A DNA stretch of 64,000 bases from an uncultured Saprospirales bacterium (GCA_937864265.1 CALMIR010000200.1:1-64000); one strand, 5' to 3'; shown: positions 49,158 to 58,836, counted from the first letter of the stretch. Numbers and translations are program-made. Notes: generated by a model not told the origin, from the sequence alone.

Positions 49158-49165
49158 CAAAGATA
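49158..49165 (-). promoter_or_regulatory. -7 box upstream of efp
   Basis: Minus strand TATCTTTG, full TAnnTTTG match. No good -33 TTTG at the right distance. Confidence 0.45.
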
Positions 49166-49279
49166 ATTAAAAGTTTCAAGTTTAAGGCTGGGCTAAGGCC
49201 AAGCTTAGTTTCAAGTTTCAGGGGTACGATGCCCACACTCACGCTCTCACCCTCACCCTCACCCTCACCCTCACCCAAT
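49166..49279. repeat. mixed intergenic repeats: GTTTCAAG block and ACCCTC tract
   Basis: TTTCAAGTTTAAGGCTGGGC and AAGCTTAGTTTCAAGTTTCA belong to the family seen at 4804. Then CACGCTCTCACCCTCACCC and further ACCCTC copies followed by CAATTTCT, as at the window start. Confidence 0.65.
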
Positions 49280-49282
49280 TTC

Positions 49283-50272
49283 TCAATACGCCCACTTCAC
49301 ATAAATCGCGCCCCACGTAAAGCCCCCGCCGAAGGCCGTTAAAATAATATTGTCCCCTTTTTTCAGTTGGGGCTCCCATTCCCACAGGCAAAGCGGGATG
49401 GTTGCCGCTGTCGTATTGCCATACTTGTGGATATTGATCATGACCTTTTCCATGGGGAATTCCGCCATTTTAGACACCGTTTCGATAATGCGCATATTGG
49501 CCTGATGGGGAACCAACCAGCTCACATCATCGGCGCTTAGATGGTTTCTTTGCATCACTTGCATCACCACATCAGACATGCCAGATACGGCCGCACGAAA
49601 AACCGGTTTGCCATTTTGATACACAAAATGTTCGCGGTTATTGACGGTATCCAGGGTAGCCGGATAGCGGGAGCCTCCTGCCTTTTGAAACAAATAAGCC
49701 TGACCAGCACCATCGCTTTTCAGCAAAGAGTCGATCATCCCGTGGCCGGTATCATCGGGTTCAAGCAGTACAGCACCGGCACCGTCGCCAAAAAGTACAC
49801 AAGTTGTGCGATCGGTATAGTCAATAATGGATGACATTTTATCGGCGCCTATCACGATTACTTTTTTGTGGGCACCCGATTCGATGAAGCGCGCCCCAGT
49901 CGTCAGGGCGTACAAGAACCCCGAGCAGGCAGCGTTCAAATCGAAGCCAAAAGCGGCCTTCATGCCCACCTCATCGCATATCAAATTGGCCGTATCCGGA
50001 AACTGGTAATCGCCCGTAACGGTAGCGCAAATCACCACTTCAATGTCCATCGGATCGGTATTGGTTTTCTCCAACAAACCCCGAACGGCCTCCACGCCCA
50101 TAGCAGATGTGCCTTTGCCCTCTCCTTTTAAAATATGGCGTTCCTTAATTCCGGTGCGGGTAGTGATCCACTCATCGGTGGTTTCCACTATGCTTTCCAA
50201 TTCCTTATTGCTCAGGATATAATCTGGCACATAGGCGTTTATACCAGTTATTGCAGCTCTAATTTGTGACAT
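49283..50272 (-). CDS. fabH: beta-ketoacyl-ACP synthase III
   Basis: 329 residues. Starts fatty-acid chains by condensing acetyl-CoA with malonyl-ACP. The catalytic triad is visible: Cys in DLNAACSGFLYAL, His in WLVPHQANMRI, Asn in NIHKYGNTTAATIP. Other family marks: TDEWITTRTGIKERH near the N-terminus and ILTAFGGGFTWGA at the end. Stands 160 bp upstream of efp on the same strand, separated by repeats. Confidence 0.96.
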   Translation of the reverse strand: MSQIRAAITGINAYVPDYILSNKELESIVETTDEWITTRTGIKERHILKGEGKGTSAMGVEAVRGLLEKTNTDPMDIEVVICATVTGDYQFPDTANLICDEVGMKAAFGFDLNAACSGFLYALTTGARFIESGAHKKVIVIGADKMSSIIDYTDRTTCVLFGDGAGAVLLEPDDTGHGMIDSLLKSDGAGQAYLFQKAGGSRYPATLDTVNNREHFVYQNGKPVFRAAVSGMSDVVMQVMQRNHLSADDVSWLVPHQANMRIIETVSKMAEFPMEKVMINIHKYGNTTAATIPLCLWEWEPQLKKGDNIILTAFGGGFTWGAIYVKWAY

Positions 50273-50331
50273 AATATTGTCTTTTAATGACTAGCCAATA
50301 GTTTTTAATCTATTGGAATAAGTTGATGGGT

Positions 50332-51900
50332 TTATTCGGGATGTAAAGTCGGTTGAGGTTTTTTTTCAGCAATCAGCCAAAGGCCTAGGAACGTCAATAA
50401 GCCATTTACGGCTATGATGAGAAATCCAAACTGAAAGCCCCAAAACCAATTGGCCGAATTAGCATTTAAAATATAGGACAGAATCGGTGCAATCAGGCAG
50501 ACCAGCCAGGCCCACTTGTCTTTCACTTGGTAGGAGGTCAAAATGCCAAAGGCAAATAAACCCAAAATGGGGCCATAAGTATAGCCTGCTGCCACAAATA
50601 ATTGGCTGATCACCGCTGTATTATTAATGGCATTGAAAGCGATAATGGTGGCAAAAATAACGATAGAAACCCCTATATGCACCATCCGGCGTTGCTTTAT
50701 TTTTTCCTCTTCGGGTATTTCCTTTTTCTGAAAATCCAGAAAATCAACGCAAAACGAAGTTGTCAGCGCCGTCAGCGCCGAGTCAGCGCTGGAATAAGCC
50801 GCTGCGATCAACCCGATGATAAACAAAATACCCACGCTAGGCGCCAAGTGTTTCAACGCGATCAAGGGATACAATTGATCCGTTTGTTCCGGAACGCTAA
50901 CACCTATACTGGCGGCATATAAATAAAGCAAAGCCCCCAGGGTCAAAAATAGCACATTGACAAACACCAAAACAACACTAAAGGTGTACATGTTTTTCTG
51001 GGCATCCCGAATATTTTTGCACGACAGGTTTTTTTGCATCATATCCTGATCCAAACCCGTCATAACGATGGTAATCAAAGCGCCGCTGATGAATTGCTTG
51101 AAAAAATTGTTGGGATCATTCCAGCCGCCCTTGAAGAAAAAGACCTGGGAATAATCGCTGGCGCGTATCATGCCAATCATACCGCTAACATTGGTTTCTA
51201 ATGCCTGACCAATACCAACAATTGTCAACACTACAGCCGTGATCATGGCAATGGTTTGCAAAGTATCCGTCCACACAATCGTTTTGATACCGCCCTTAAA
51301 GGTGTAAACCCAAATGAGCAAGATGGTAATAGCGACTGTTCCTTCAAAACTGGTGAGTGCTAATGCAATATATTTTAGCAGTTTTATCAAAAAAGAACTT
51401 TGAGCCGTGAGGTCGATCATTTCGCCCATCGGGCCAAAAACAAAATGGTACAACACCACAGCGACCAAATACAAACGGAAGGAACTGCCGATGACACGAG
51501 ATAAAAGGAAAAAAGCGGCTCCTGTTTTATAAGAATAAAAGCCTAGGCGTTCTTCCAGGTAAGTGTAGATGGAGGTGAGATTCAGGCGGTAATACAGCGG
51601 CATGAGCACCTGCGCAATGACAATATAGCCCAGCAAGTAGCCAAAAACCAGTTGCAGGTAGGAAAAGGCTTTGTTGGCGCCATCGGCACCCACCACACCT
51701 GGTATGGAAATGAAGGTCACTCCCGAAAGAGAAGCGCCAATCATACCAAATGCCACCAGAAACCACGGCGATTTTCGACCCGCAAGGAAAAAATCTTCAT
51801 TATCTGCGCGCCGACTAGTTAACAGCGAAACCAAGATCAGTAAGAGGAAATAGGCTGCTATGATTCCAATGATAGTAATGGGTGTCAACTGATTCAGCAT
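50332..51900 (-). CDS. sodium:solute symporter (SSS family)
   Basis: 522 residues with 13-14 predicted membrane helices. SSS marks: LVSLLTSRRADNEDFFLAGRKSPWFLVAFGMIGASLSGVTFISIPG (N-terminal core, helix 2 unwound region), GGIKTIVWTDTLQ, and AAAYSSADSALTALTTSFC, which carries the sodium-site serines of helix 8/9. Imports a solute with Na+; the substrate (sugar, proline, sialate and so on) cannot be told. Single gene with a TATCTTTG promoter box 55 bp upstream. Confidence 0.92.
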   Translation of the reverse strand: MLNQLTPITIIGIIAAYFLLLILVSLLTSRRADNEDFFLAGRKSPWFLVAFGMIGASLSGVTFISIPGVVGADGANKAFSYLQLVFGYLLGYIVIAQVLMPLYYRLNLTSIYTYLEERLGFYSYKTGAAFFLLSRVIGSSFRLYLVAVVLYHFVFGPMGEMIDLTAQSSFLIKLLKYIALALTSFEGTVAITILLIWVYTFKGGIKTIVWTDTLQTIAMITAVVLTIVGIGQALETNVSGMIGMIRASDYSQVFFFKGGWNDPNNFFKQFISGALITIVMTGLDQDMMQKNLSCKNIRDAQKNMYTFSVVLVFVNVLFLTLGALLYLYAASIGVSVPEQTDQLYPLIALKHLAPSVGILFIIGLIAAAYSSADSALTALTTSFCVDFLDFQKKEIPEEEKIKQRRMVHIGVSIVIFATIIAFNAINNTAVISQLFVAAGYTYGPILGLFAFGILTSYQVKDKWAWLVCLIAPILSYILNANSANWFWGFQFGFLIIAVNGLLTFLGLWLIAEKKPQPTLHPE

Positions 51901-51954
51901 AAATATCCTGCTTGTTGATGACAGGCGTCAGGGTGTTATTTGATTTTAGCGGGA

Positions 51955-51962
51955 CAAAGATA
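51955..51962 (-). promoter_or_regulatory. -7 box upstream of the sodium symporter
   Basis: Minus strand TATCTTTG; at about 20 bp further upstream an ATTT/TTTC stretch could serve as -33. Confidence 0.5.
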
Positions 51963-52017
51963 GTAAAATTGGCATTACGCGGAAATGCGATTTCAGGCAA
52001 GCCGATTAAGCGACCAA

Positions 52018-52548
52018 TCAGGTGTTGTCGGCATCCGCCTGGGGCGCTGCTTTGTCCTTCGCTTGGAACAAACCTTTGCCCAACATCAGGAATAGCCCCA
52101 GCATAATAGACATATCGGCTACATTGAAGATGCCCGTACGCAAGCCAAATGCCGATAACATCATAAAATCCGTTACCTCCCCGTACAAGAGCCGGTCGTA
52201 AATATTGCTGATGCCGCCCCCGCTGATAAAACTAAAGGCAATGTATTGCCATTGGTTCATTTCTTTGTGAAACAAAGTGTAAAGCAGCAAACCGACCAAT
52301 AGCCCCACCGGCAGTATTTTTAGCAATAAAACACTCAGTATGCCTGGCAGGTCTGAACCCAAACTCAGGAAAGCACCCGTATTTTCCACATAGGTCAGCC
52401 TAAAAAAGCCATCGAGGTAGTCTTTGGGCAAAGTGCCTTGCAAATGGGTGCGCGCCAGCACTTTGGTGTATTGATCCAGAGCAATGGAAAAAAAGACGAT
52501 GCCCAATACCCATCCGATGCGTTTCCAATTGATTTGTAGTTGTTCCAT
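52018..52548 (-). CDS. lspA: lipoprotein signal peptidase II
   Basis: 176 residues, four membrane helices. Cleaves prolipoproteins in the inner membrane, and this window alone encodes at least seven lipoproteins. Catalytic Asp motifs: GGGISNIYDRLLYGEVTDFM and FNVADMSIMLG. N-terminal marks DQYTKVLARTHL and NTGAFLSLG agree. The C-terminal tail is charged. TACCTTTG at 52580 is a possible -7 box. Confidence 0.95.
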   Translation of the reverse strand: MEQLQINWKRIGWVLGIVFFSIALDQYTKVLARTHLQGTLPKDYLDGFFRLTYVENTGAFLSLGSDLPGILSVLLLKILPVGLLVGLLLYTLFHKEMNQWQYIAFSFISGGGISNIYDRLLYGEVTDFMMLSAFGLRTGIFNVADMSIMLGLFLMLGKGLFQAKDKAAPQADADNT

Positions 52549-52639
52549 AAACGATTGTCTTGCTTTTGCAAATTTCCCGCAAAGGTAATGGCTTATGCGC
52601 TAATTGGCGAGAGATTTGTTCGAGGGTGGTGGCATAGGC

Positions 52640-52760
52640 GTCTGCTTGCCTAGCTTTAGCCCAACTTGAAACAACGCCTAGCTCTAGCTCTTCCTGAAAC
52701 TAGAAACTTGAAACTACATCTAGGCTTTAGCCTAGCTTGAAACTACACCGCCTTCCGCGT
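52640..52760. repeat. CTAGGCTTTAGCC / GAAACTAGAAAC intergenic repeats
   Basis: TTTAGCCCAACTTGAAAC, CTGAAACTAGAAACTTGAAA and AGGCTTTAGCCTAGCTTGAA, related to the gaps at 4804, 49166 and 57573. No gene seen. Confidence 0.6.
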
Positions 52761-52799
52761 AGCCGCCTTAAAATAGTGGTTGGAAGGGTGCGGGAAAAA

Positions 52800-53966
52800 T
52801 CAATCTAGCCCCGGTAACACTTCCTCCAGAAATTGAGCAAATCCATAAACCCATAAATCTGAACTTTTGGGGTAAGCTTCGCTGCTAGGGGTGATTATAT
52901 ACCTGTGATCTGGCTGAATGTCCTCCAGCGCTATATGGAAGCCCTTGGACACAACAGGCGCATTGGAGTGTTTAATTTCAATAGCGGTCAATTTTCCCTT
53001 AGGACTTTGCAACAACAAGTCTATTTCTGCACCGGTGTGGCTGCGGTAAAAAAATAAGGACCACCCAGGGTTCAGTTGTCGTTTAATTTGTTCTATCACG
53101 TAACCCTCCCAAGAGGCACCCACTTGAACATGCCCATACAACTGTTCCTGGTCACGTATGCCTGCTAGGTAATGCATGAGTCCAGAATCGCGGATATAAA
53201 TTCGGGGCGATTTGACCAATCTCTTGCCCACATTCTTGAAGTAAGGGAGTAGGCGGTGAATGATGAATCCTCCTTCAAGTAAATCCAGGTAGCGGCGAAC
53301 AGTAGGCTGGCTAATGCCCAAAGAACGGGATAAATCAGTTATATTAAGCAATTGGCCGTGCAGATGACTCAGCATACTTAACATGCGTCGTAGCAAATGG
53401 GGGGTAATTTCTTGCCCCAGTTCGCGTAGGTCGCGTTCTATAAATGTTTGAGCAAAATTTTCCAACCAGCGCCAACTCAGGTCATCACTGGGTGCCAGTA
53501 AAGCATCGGGGAATCCGCCCTTCAGCCAGTGTACAGGCATGGCATACAAATGAGCTATTTCCGAATAAGAGAAAGGGGGCAGTTCAGAATAAGCGATTCG
53601 ACCAGCCAGCGTTTCAGATGCTTCTCTGATGAGGCGGGGTGAGGCAGATCCCAGTAAGACAAAACGAGCTGGCTCTTTCTTAATATCGACTAGGGCGCGC
53701 AACAGCGAAAACAATTGGGGCAACCGTTGAATTTCATCAATCATTACGCATTTATCCAAATGCTGCGACAAATAGCTTTCAGCATCCTGTAACTTTTGCA
53801 AATCGGATGGCAACTCCAGATCGAGGTATAGGACTTCTTTGTTCACTTCCGGCTGGAGCATTTTAGCTAAAGTTGTCTTCCCCACCTGACGGGGGCCGAT
53901 AATGCCTACCACCGGGAAATAAGCTAAATCAGCTAAAACCTGTTGAATGATACTGCGTACAATCAT
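52800..53966 (-). CDS. AAA ATPase with DUF4143 domain
   Basis: 388 residues. N-terminal ATPase with Walker A GPRQVGKTTLAK and Walker B KCVMIDEIQRLP, then a winged helix (about 215-240, ITDLSRSLGISQPTVRRYLDLL) and a C-terminal DUF4143 part with a restriction-like motif (GAEIDLLLQSPKGKLTAIEIKHS). Members of this group are common, often patchily distributed; some are thought to act in defence or mobile-element biology, but no firm role is known. Single gene behind a 44-bp palindrome. Confidence 0.88.
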   Translation of the reverse strand: MIVRSIIQQVLADLAYFPVVGIIGPRQVGKTTLAKMLQPEVNKEVLYLDLELPSDLQKLQDAESYLSQHLDKCVMIDEIQRLPQLFSLLRALVDIKKEPARFVLLGSASPRLIREASETLAGRIAYSELPPFSYSEIAHLYAMPVHWLKGGFPDALLAPSDDLSWRWLENFAQTFIERDLRELGQEITPHLLRRMLSMLSHLHGQLLNITDLSRSLGISQPTVRRYLDLLEGGFIIHRLLPYFKNVGKRLVKSPRIYIRDSGLMHYLAGIRDQEQLYGHVQVGASWEGYVIEQIKRQLNPGWSLFFYRSHTGAEIDLLLQSPKGKLTAIEIKHSNAPVVSKGFHIALEDIQPDHRYIITPSSEAYPKSSDLWVYGFAQFLEEVLPGLD

Positions 53967-53982
53967 CCCGCAATATAAGTAT

Positions 53983-54026
53983 TATCCTTGAAAATCTTAA
54001 AGCCGACTTTAAGATTTTCAAGGATA
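53983..54026. promoter_or_regulatory. 44-bp palindrome upstream of the DUF4143 ATPase
   Basis: Two perfect 20-bp arms (TATCCTTGAAAATCTTAAAG and its reverse complement) around CCGA, 17 bp upstream of the start codon. Could be an operator, or an RNA hairpin that blocks translation or read-through. Confidence 0.6.
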
Positions 54027-54052
54027 GAAATAAAAAAGCAGTTATGCCTTCA

Positions 54053-54133
54053 AGTGTCGGTGTGACTTCGAGTCACGCCGACACTCCTAAGCTCGCCCAA
54101 GTGTCGGCCTACCTGCTAGTCACGCCGACACTT
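54053..54133. repeat. pair of GTGTCGG hairpins
   Basis: Two imperfect inverted repeats in a row: AGTGTCGG...CCGACACT at 54053-54085 with inner arms GTGAC/GTCAC, and AAGTGTCGG...CCGACACTT at 54099-54133. They resemble REP-type intergenic hairpins or terminators. Confidence 0.65.
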
Positions 54134-54142
54134 TGCCCCTCC

Positions 54143-54946
54143 TCACTCCGCGACTAGCGTATCCCTGTGCGTTGCGCACACGGCGAAAAAGCCCAGCCCG
54201 TCGGGAAGGATATTGCTGGGCAGGCTGCTGGAATTTTCATCAAATACGCCGCCCTGCCAGGCTGTCTCCAGGAGCAAAGCTCGGATATAGGCGGCAAATT
54301 CAGGATTCAGCGCGTACTTCGTTTCGACCAGGATACTTCCTTTGGGGAAAACGACGCTTTCCTGAGTTGGGCGGATCAGTTCGTTGGCATCGACCGTGCT
54401 GAGGGTGTAAAAAAACTGCCGGGCTCGACTAGCATCAGCAGGCACAAGGTGCGTCCAGTCGATGTCTATTTGGTACATGGCCTGCTCAAAAAAAGAATAG
54501 GGCGGTGCGGCTTCCTTGATGGTCAGGCTATCTGTGCCCACACTTTGAAATTGAATGGGCGGGATGGGGAAAATGCCAACCGCTTCGCTTTGGGCCGTGT
54601 AAGTCTGGCCGTTCCATTGGATGGAAAGCTGATAGCGCGTATTTTGCTGAACGGCAAAAGGCTGCTCGCTGCGATAAATGCCCGCTTCGGTTGATGACTC
54701 CACAAATGGGAAACTTTGCTGCCCGTCGCTCACCGACACCTCTGCTCCGCTCACCGTTGGCGCTGTACCATTCCATTCGGAGAACGAAAGCGATAGTTGG
54801 ATGTGCTGATGGATCAACTCATCCGTCAGAATGGCTTCTACCACCAATTGGGCATTATCCTGGGTTTGAAAATCCCAATCCACCACTTTTTGGCAACTGG
54901 CAACCAACAGTAACAGGATGATCAAGTATGGAGATGTGGTTTTCAT
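54143..54946 (-). CDS. DUF4249 lipoprotein
   Basis: 267 residues from the ATG at 54946, whose ATGA overlaps the receptor stop codon. Lipobox Cys at residue 18 (LLVASC). Beta-rich domain typical of DUF4249 (QLVVEAILTDE, HIQLSLS, TVSGAEVSVSDGQQSF, YQLSIQWNGQTYTA). These proteins sit beside TonB receptors much as SusD-like proteins do and are probably surface partners in ligand uptake. It is rather short for the family. Confidence 0.85.
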   Translation of the reverse strand: MKTTSPYLIILLLLVASCQKVVDWDFQTQDNAQLVVEAILTDELIHQHIQLSLSFSEWNGTAPTVSGAEVSVSDGQQSFPFVESSTEAGIYRSEQPFAVQQNTRYQLSIQWNGQTYTAQSEAVGIFPIPPIQFQSVGTDSLTIKEAAPPYSFFEQAMYQIDIDWTHLVPADASRARQFFYTLSTVDANELIRPTQESVVFPKGSILVETKYALNPEFAAYIRALLLETAWQGGVFDENSSSLPSNILPDGLGFFAVCATHRDTLVAE

Positions 54947-57555
54947 GATTTCTCTTTTTTGGCATTCCATTCAAAGCGGTAAGTCAAAGACGGAAAAAAA
55001 CGGATCAGGTCAATTTGAGTGGTCACCAGATTTTGGGTACCGATGAAATTGGCTTGGACTACCGGCTGGGCGTTGTCGTCCAGAATTTTATTAAAATTCA
55101 CAGCTACGACGTTTTCATGCGCCAGCGCATTGTAGATGGAAAAGGTCAGGTTGTGTTTGTACTTATTGTCGGGATTTTTATTCAAGGCATAACGGAGCGA
55201 CAAATCGAGGCGATTGTAATTGGGCAAACGATCGTTATTTTTTTCGCCATAAAGGGGAATTTGCTGGCCATTGAAGGTATAAAATCCTGTTGGCGATGAA
55301 AAAGCAGAACCTGTATAAGCTGTCCAGAAAGCCGACAAAGTCCATCGCGGATGTGGCTCATAGTTCAATAGCACCGACACGTCATGCGGGCGATCGTGGA
55401 AAGCCGGGTATTCCCTTCCGCCATTGACATCAGGCGTTTGGCGCAGGGTACGAGAATAGGTGTAAGAGGCCCAGCCGTACCATTTGCCAAAGTCTTTTTT
55501 GACAAATAATTCCAGGCCATACGACCGTGTTTGCCCAAAGCGCAATTCCCCCTCCAAGAGGGGATTGACCAGGGTATTGGCATGCGCTTCGTAGTCAATC
55601 TGATGGTCCATTTTTTTATAATAAAGTTCGGCGCGGAAGTCAACTTTGGCCTCGGGGAAATATTTCAAATAGCCCAATGACCACTGCTGCGCCCGCTGCG
55701 GCTGAATGGTGGGGCTGCTGGGCAACCAAACTTCCAGCGAGGTAAAAGGCGATTCCGAATTGGAAATTAGTTGCATGTATTGGTGGTATTGGCCGTAGCT
55801 GAGTTTAAACGACGAGGTGCTATCTGGCTGATAGGACAGACTCAGCCGGGGATCCAGGTTGACGTATTGCTGGTATAGGCCGCTATCTATCACAACAGTG
55901 TCCTGAAGTTGGTAGTTTTCATCAAAAGTGAAGTAGGTAGCGGGCGCCAGGTTATCCCAAACGGGCAACCTAAGCCCGGCATTGAGCTGCCATTTTCCCG
56001 GCAAACGGTAATGGGCATTGCCATACAAGACACTTTTTCTCGAAAGCGTAGCCGCTGCGCTGGGAATCAATGTACTGGGCAACGAGGTGCTCACCTGACC
56101 AGGATTGAAATAATAACCGTGCAATTCCGCGCCAAAATGGCTGGTCCAGCGGTCGCTGATATAATAGGTGAAGTTTGTTTTTAGGGTGATGTTGGCGATG
56201 CCCGACGACCATTTGTTGCCGCCGCCTTTTAGTTCGTACAGGTAGCTGCTTGAAGAAAGGATGGTATTGGAAAACAGCTTTGGGTTGAACAGGTAATTCC
56301 AGCGCAGCGTCAAGGCCAGGTTTCCCCAATTAATGCCTGCGTTAGAGGCATTATCTGCCAGTACATCCGTAGCCCGGAAAAGGGTGAAAAACAGGCGGCT
56401 TTTATCGCTGAACAGGTAATTCCATTTGACGCTGAAATCGTTGAAATAGAGGTCGGCATTGGGAAAGGCAGTCCCGTAAAGCCAGCGGAAGTTGGACTGA
56501 CGCAGGGAAACAAAAAAGGAACTTTTTTCTTTCTCGATCGGCCCTTCCAGGGATAAGCGGAACAACAGCGGATTGAAGGAGCCACCGTACTCGAAGTGGT
56601 TGAGGTTGCCGTCTTTGGTGCGGATATCGATGACCGATGAAAGTCGATCGCCCAAAGAAACAGGCATGTCATTTTTATACACCTGAATGCTTTTGGTAAA
56701 TTCGGGGATCACAATGGAATAAAAACCAAACAGGTGTGCCGGGTTGTAAATCGGGGCATCGTCGATGATGATCAGGTTTTGATCCTTTTCGCCGCCCCGC
56801 GCAAAAAAGAAGGCCGAGCCGTCGCTGTGGAGCTTCAGCCCCGGTAGCGATTCCAGACTTTTAATCAGCCCGGATTCTCCGGCAAATTCGGGCATATTGC
56901 GCAACTCACCGGGATTGATGTGCATTGCCCCCAGCTGTTTTTTGTTGAGTAAGTCGCTGGTGGGGGTTTTGACCAACACATCGGGTAGTGCCAGGCTGAT
57001 CTGGTCGAGGCTCATGTTTTGTTTTTGATCTTTTTCTAAGTCCATGCTGAGTTTTTTGGAGTCGAAGCCGATGTAAGAATATTCGACAAAGTGCCGACCT
57101 TTCGGCAAAAGCAAGGAGTAGAACCCAAAAGCATTGGTGCTGGTACCCCGCGATAGGGCGCGTACAAAAACCGACGCGCCGGGCAGACTTTCTCCTGAGG
57201 TATGGTCGGTGAGAAAACCGCTGATGGTGAAAAATTCGGGATCGGGTTGGCGCTCGCTGTAGGTTAAAACGATCTGATTTTCTACCAACACCCAATCGAT
57301 GGGCGCTTGGCGGCTCAAGGCGTCGAGGGTTTCTTTGAGGGAGGCGTTTTTAACGTAAAAAGAAATCCTTTGATCGGTATTGATCGCTTCCGGGTTGTAC
57401 GAAAAGTTCGTCCCGCTTTGGCGGCTTATTTCCTGCAATACGCCTTTGACGCTGATCTTTGCCTCCTGAATGGTGATGTTTTGGGCAAAAACCCCATTTC
57501 CCGAAAGGAAAAATAGGAATCCGACAATAAATGGAACGACAAATGGTTTTCGCAT
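54943..57555 (-). CDS. TonB-dependent receptor with STN domain
   Basis: 870 residues, outer-membrane receptor. Signal peptide (about 1-24), STN domain (about 28-105, signalling to the FecR-like anti-sigma), carboxypeptidase-like regulatory domain (about 112-195, ISGFLTDHTSGESLPGASVF), plug (about 205-320) and 22-strand beta-barrel. Takes up an unknown ligand (siderophore, sugar or peptide) using TonB energy. Together with the sigma factor and FecR protein upstream it makes a complete surface-signalling unit. Confidence 0.92.
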   Translation of the reverse strand: MRKPFVVPFIVGFLFFLSGNGVFAQNITIQEAKISVKGVLQEISRQSGTNFSYNPEAINTDQRISFYVKNASLKETLDALSRQAPIDWVLVENQIVLTYSERQPDPEFFTISGFLTDHTSGESLPGASVFVRALSRGTSTNAFGFYSLLLPKGRHFVEYSYIGFDSKKLSMDLEKDQKQNMSLDQISLALPDVLVKTPTSDLLNKKQLGAMHINPGELRNMPEFAGESGLIKSLESLPGLKLHSDGSAFFFARGGEKDQNLIIIDDAPIYNPAHLFGFYSIVIPEFTKSIQVYKNDMPVSLGDRLSSVIDIRTKDGNLNHFEYGGSFNPLLFRLSLEGPIEKEKSSFFVSLRQSNFRWLYGTAFPNADLYFNDFSVKWNYLFSDKSRLFFTLFRATDVLADNASNAGINWGNLALTLRWNYLFNPKLFSNTILSSSSYLYELKGGGNKWSSGIANITLKTNFTYYISDRWTSHFGAELHGYYFNPGQVSTSLPSTLIPSAAATLSRKSVLYGNAHYRLPGKWQLNAGLRLPVWDNLAPATYFTFDENYQLQDTVVIDSGLYQQYVNLDPRLSLSYQPDSTSSFKLSYGQYHQYMQLISNSESPFTSLEVWLPSSPTIQPQRAQQWSLGYLKYFPEAKVDFRAELYYKKMDHQIDYEAHANTLVNPLLEGELRFGQTRSYGLELFVKKDFGKWYGWASYTYSRTLRQTPDVNGGREYPAFHDRPHDVSVLLNYEPHPRWTLSAFWTAYTGSAFSSPTGFYTFNGQQIPLYGEKNNDRLPNYNRLDLSLRYALNKNPDNKYKHNLTFSIYNALAHENVVAVNFNKILDDNAQPVVQANFIGTQNLVTTQIDLIRFFPSLTYRFEWNAKKEKS

Positions 57556-57572
57556 TTTTGGGAAATTTCTGG

Positions 57573-57740
57573 TTTTCGGGGCTTGGGCTAGGCTAAAGCT
57601 GCCTTTTGAGTATTCGACTGGCTAGGTTAAAGCTAGGTTTTTGAGTATTTGACTGGCTAGGCTTAGCCTACCGGCATGACATCAAATCCTCCCTGCCCGA
57701 CTGGGTGCAGCCCAGGCAGGAAAAGCTTAGCCTACCGCCC
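57573..57740. repeat. GGCTAGG intergenic repeats
   Basis: Two ~45-bp tandem copies of TTTTGAGTATTCGACTGGCT with AGGTTAAAGC, then AGGCTTAGCCTACC twice. In the gap between the FecR and receptor genes; related to the CTAGGCTTTAGCC repeats at 52640. Confidence 0.6.
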
Positions 57741-57743
57741 CGC

Positions 57744-58748
57744 CTACCCACAGCCCTTCCCTGACAAAACAATCCGGCCACCCTCCGTTTTTGCGCTCAA
57801 ATTCAAGGTTGTTTCGATGATTTTGAGGATAGCAGCCAAAGACTGGCGCTCAAAAACAGCGGTCAATTTGCATTTGCCCAATGCAGGGTGAGCCAGGGAA
57901 ATCTGGGTATGAAAATTTCGATTCAAGTCAAAAATCACCTTATCCAAGTCGGTATTGTCGAATACGAGTACGTTGGTTTGCCAGGCCAGGTAATTGTCAT
58001 CTTCGTTTTTCTTTTCGCTCAATTCGCCACTGGATACATCAAAAATGCCGGTTTCTCCAGCAGTTAGAATAACAGATCGCGCCGCCGCCGACATGGACAC
58101 CGTGCCTGACTGGACAATCACTTGTACAAAGGGTAATTCCGGGCGGGCATCCACATAAAAGGACGTACCCAACACTTCTACCACTACTTCCTTGGCCGTA
58201 ATGACAAAAGGATGGGTTGTATCCCGTTTTACGTCAAAAAAAGCATCCCCATTCAAAGCTACTTGTCGGACTTGCTTGTCGGTTTTTCCGTCGAAACGCA
58301 GGATGGTATATTGATTCAACGCCACCTGGGTGCCATCGGGCAGTTGGTTTTTTTCGACCTGGTTTTGGGCAACGACCTCTTTATAATGGGAAGCACTCAA
58401 CGCTGGAATCAACCAAAACAGGGCTGTGATTAACAGCAGCACCGACGCTGCGACGGCCAGGTAGGGCCACAAGCGCCGCTGTGTATTTGATTTTAAGGGC
58501 TTTAATTTTGTTGGCGTGAAAAGCTGTGCAGCAGTTGTTGTCCATTCTTTTTCAACATCAATGGGTTGCGATTGGCTTTCAAAACCAGTTAGTATCCAGG
58601 CTTTTTTGAATTGCCGAAAACGATCCCGAAATTCCTTGGACGACAATACCCATTCCTCCAACTGACGCACTTCTGCTTCACTGGCTTCCCCACTGAAATA
58701 TTTTACACTGAGGTTGTCGAAATCGATATGTTTTTCTTGTTCGGCCAT
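57744..58748 (-). CDS. FecR-family anti-sigma regulator
   Basis: 334 residues. Cytoplasmic N-terminal part (about 1-90, LSVKYFSGEASEAEVRQLEEWV), one membrane helix (about 96-118), periplasmic FecR domain (LPDGTQVALNQYTILRFD, VEVLGTSFYVDARPE) and DUF4974 C-terminal domain (VFDNTDLDKVIFDLNRNFHTQIS). It passes the ligand signal from the TonB receptor to the ECF sigma factor encoded just upstream. Confidence 0.93.
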   Translation of the reverse strand: MAEQEKHIDFDNLSVKYFSGEASEAEVRQLEEWVLSSKEFRDRFRQFKKAWILTGFESQSQPIDVEKEWTTTAAQLFTPTKLKPLKSNTQRRLWPYLAVAASVLLLITALFWLIPALSASHYKEVVAQNQVEKNQLPDGTQVALNQYTILRFDGKTDKQVRQVALNGDAFFDVKRDTTHPFVITAKEVVVEVLGTSFYVDARPELPFVQVIVQSGTVSMSAAARSVILTAGETGIFDVSSGELSEKKNEDDNYLAWQTNVLVFDNTDLDKVIFDLNRNFHTQISLAHPALGKCKLTAVFERQSLAAILKIIETTLNLSAKTEGGRIVLSGKGCG

Positions 58749-58836
58749 GATGTCACCCTATATTACACTTGAGTTGGTTTTTACCCTATGTCCTAAGCGA
58801 AGAAAAATGAAATTCCAGATTAAATTTCCAATCCAT

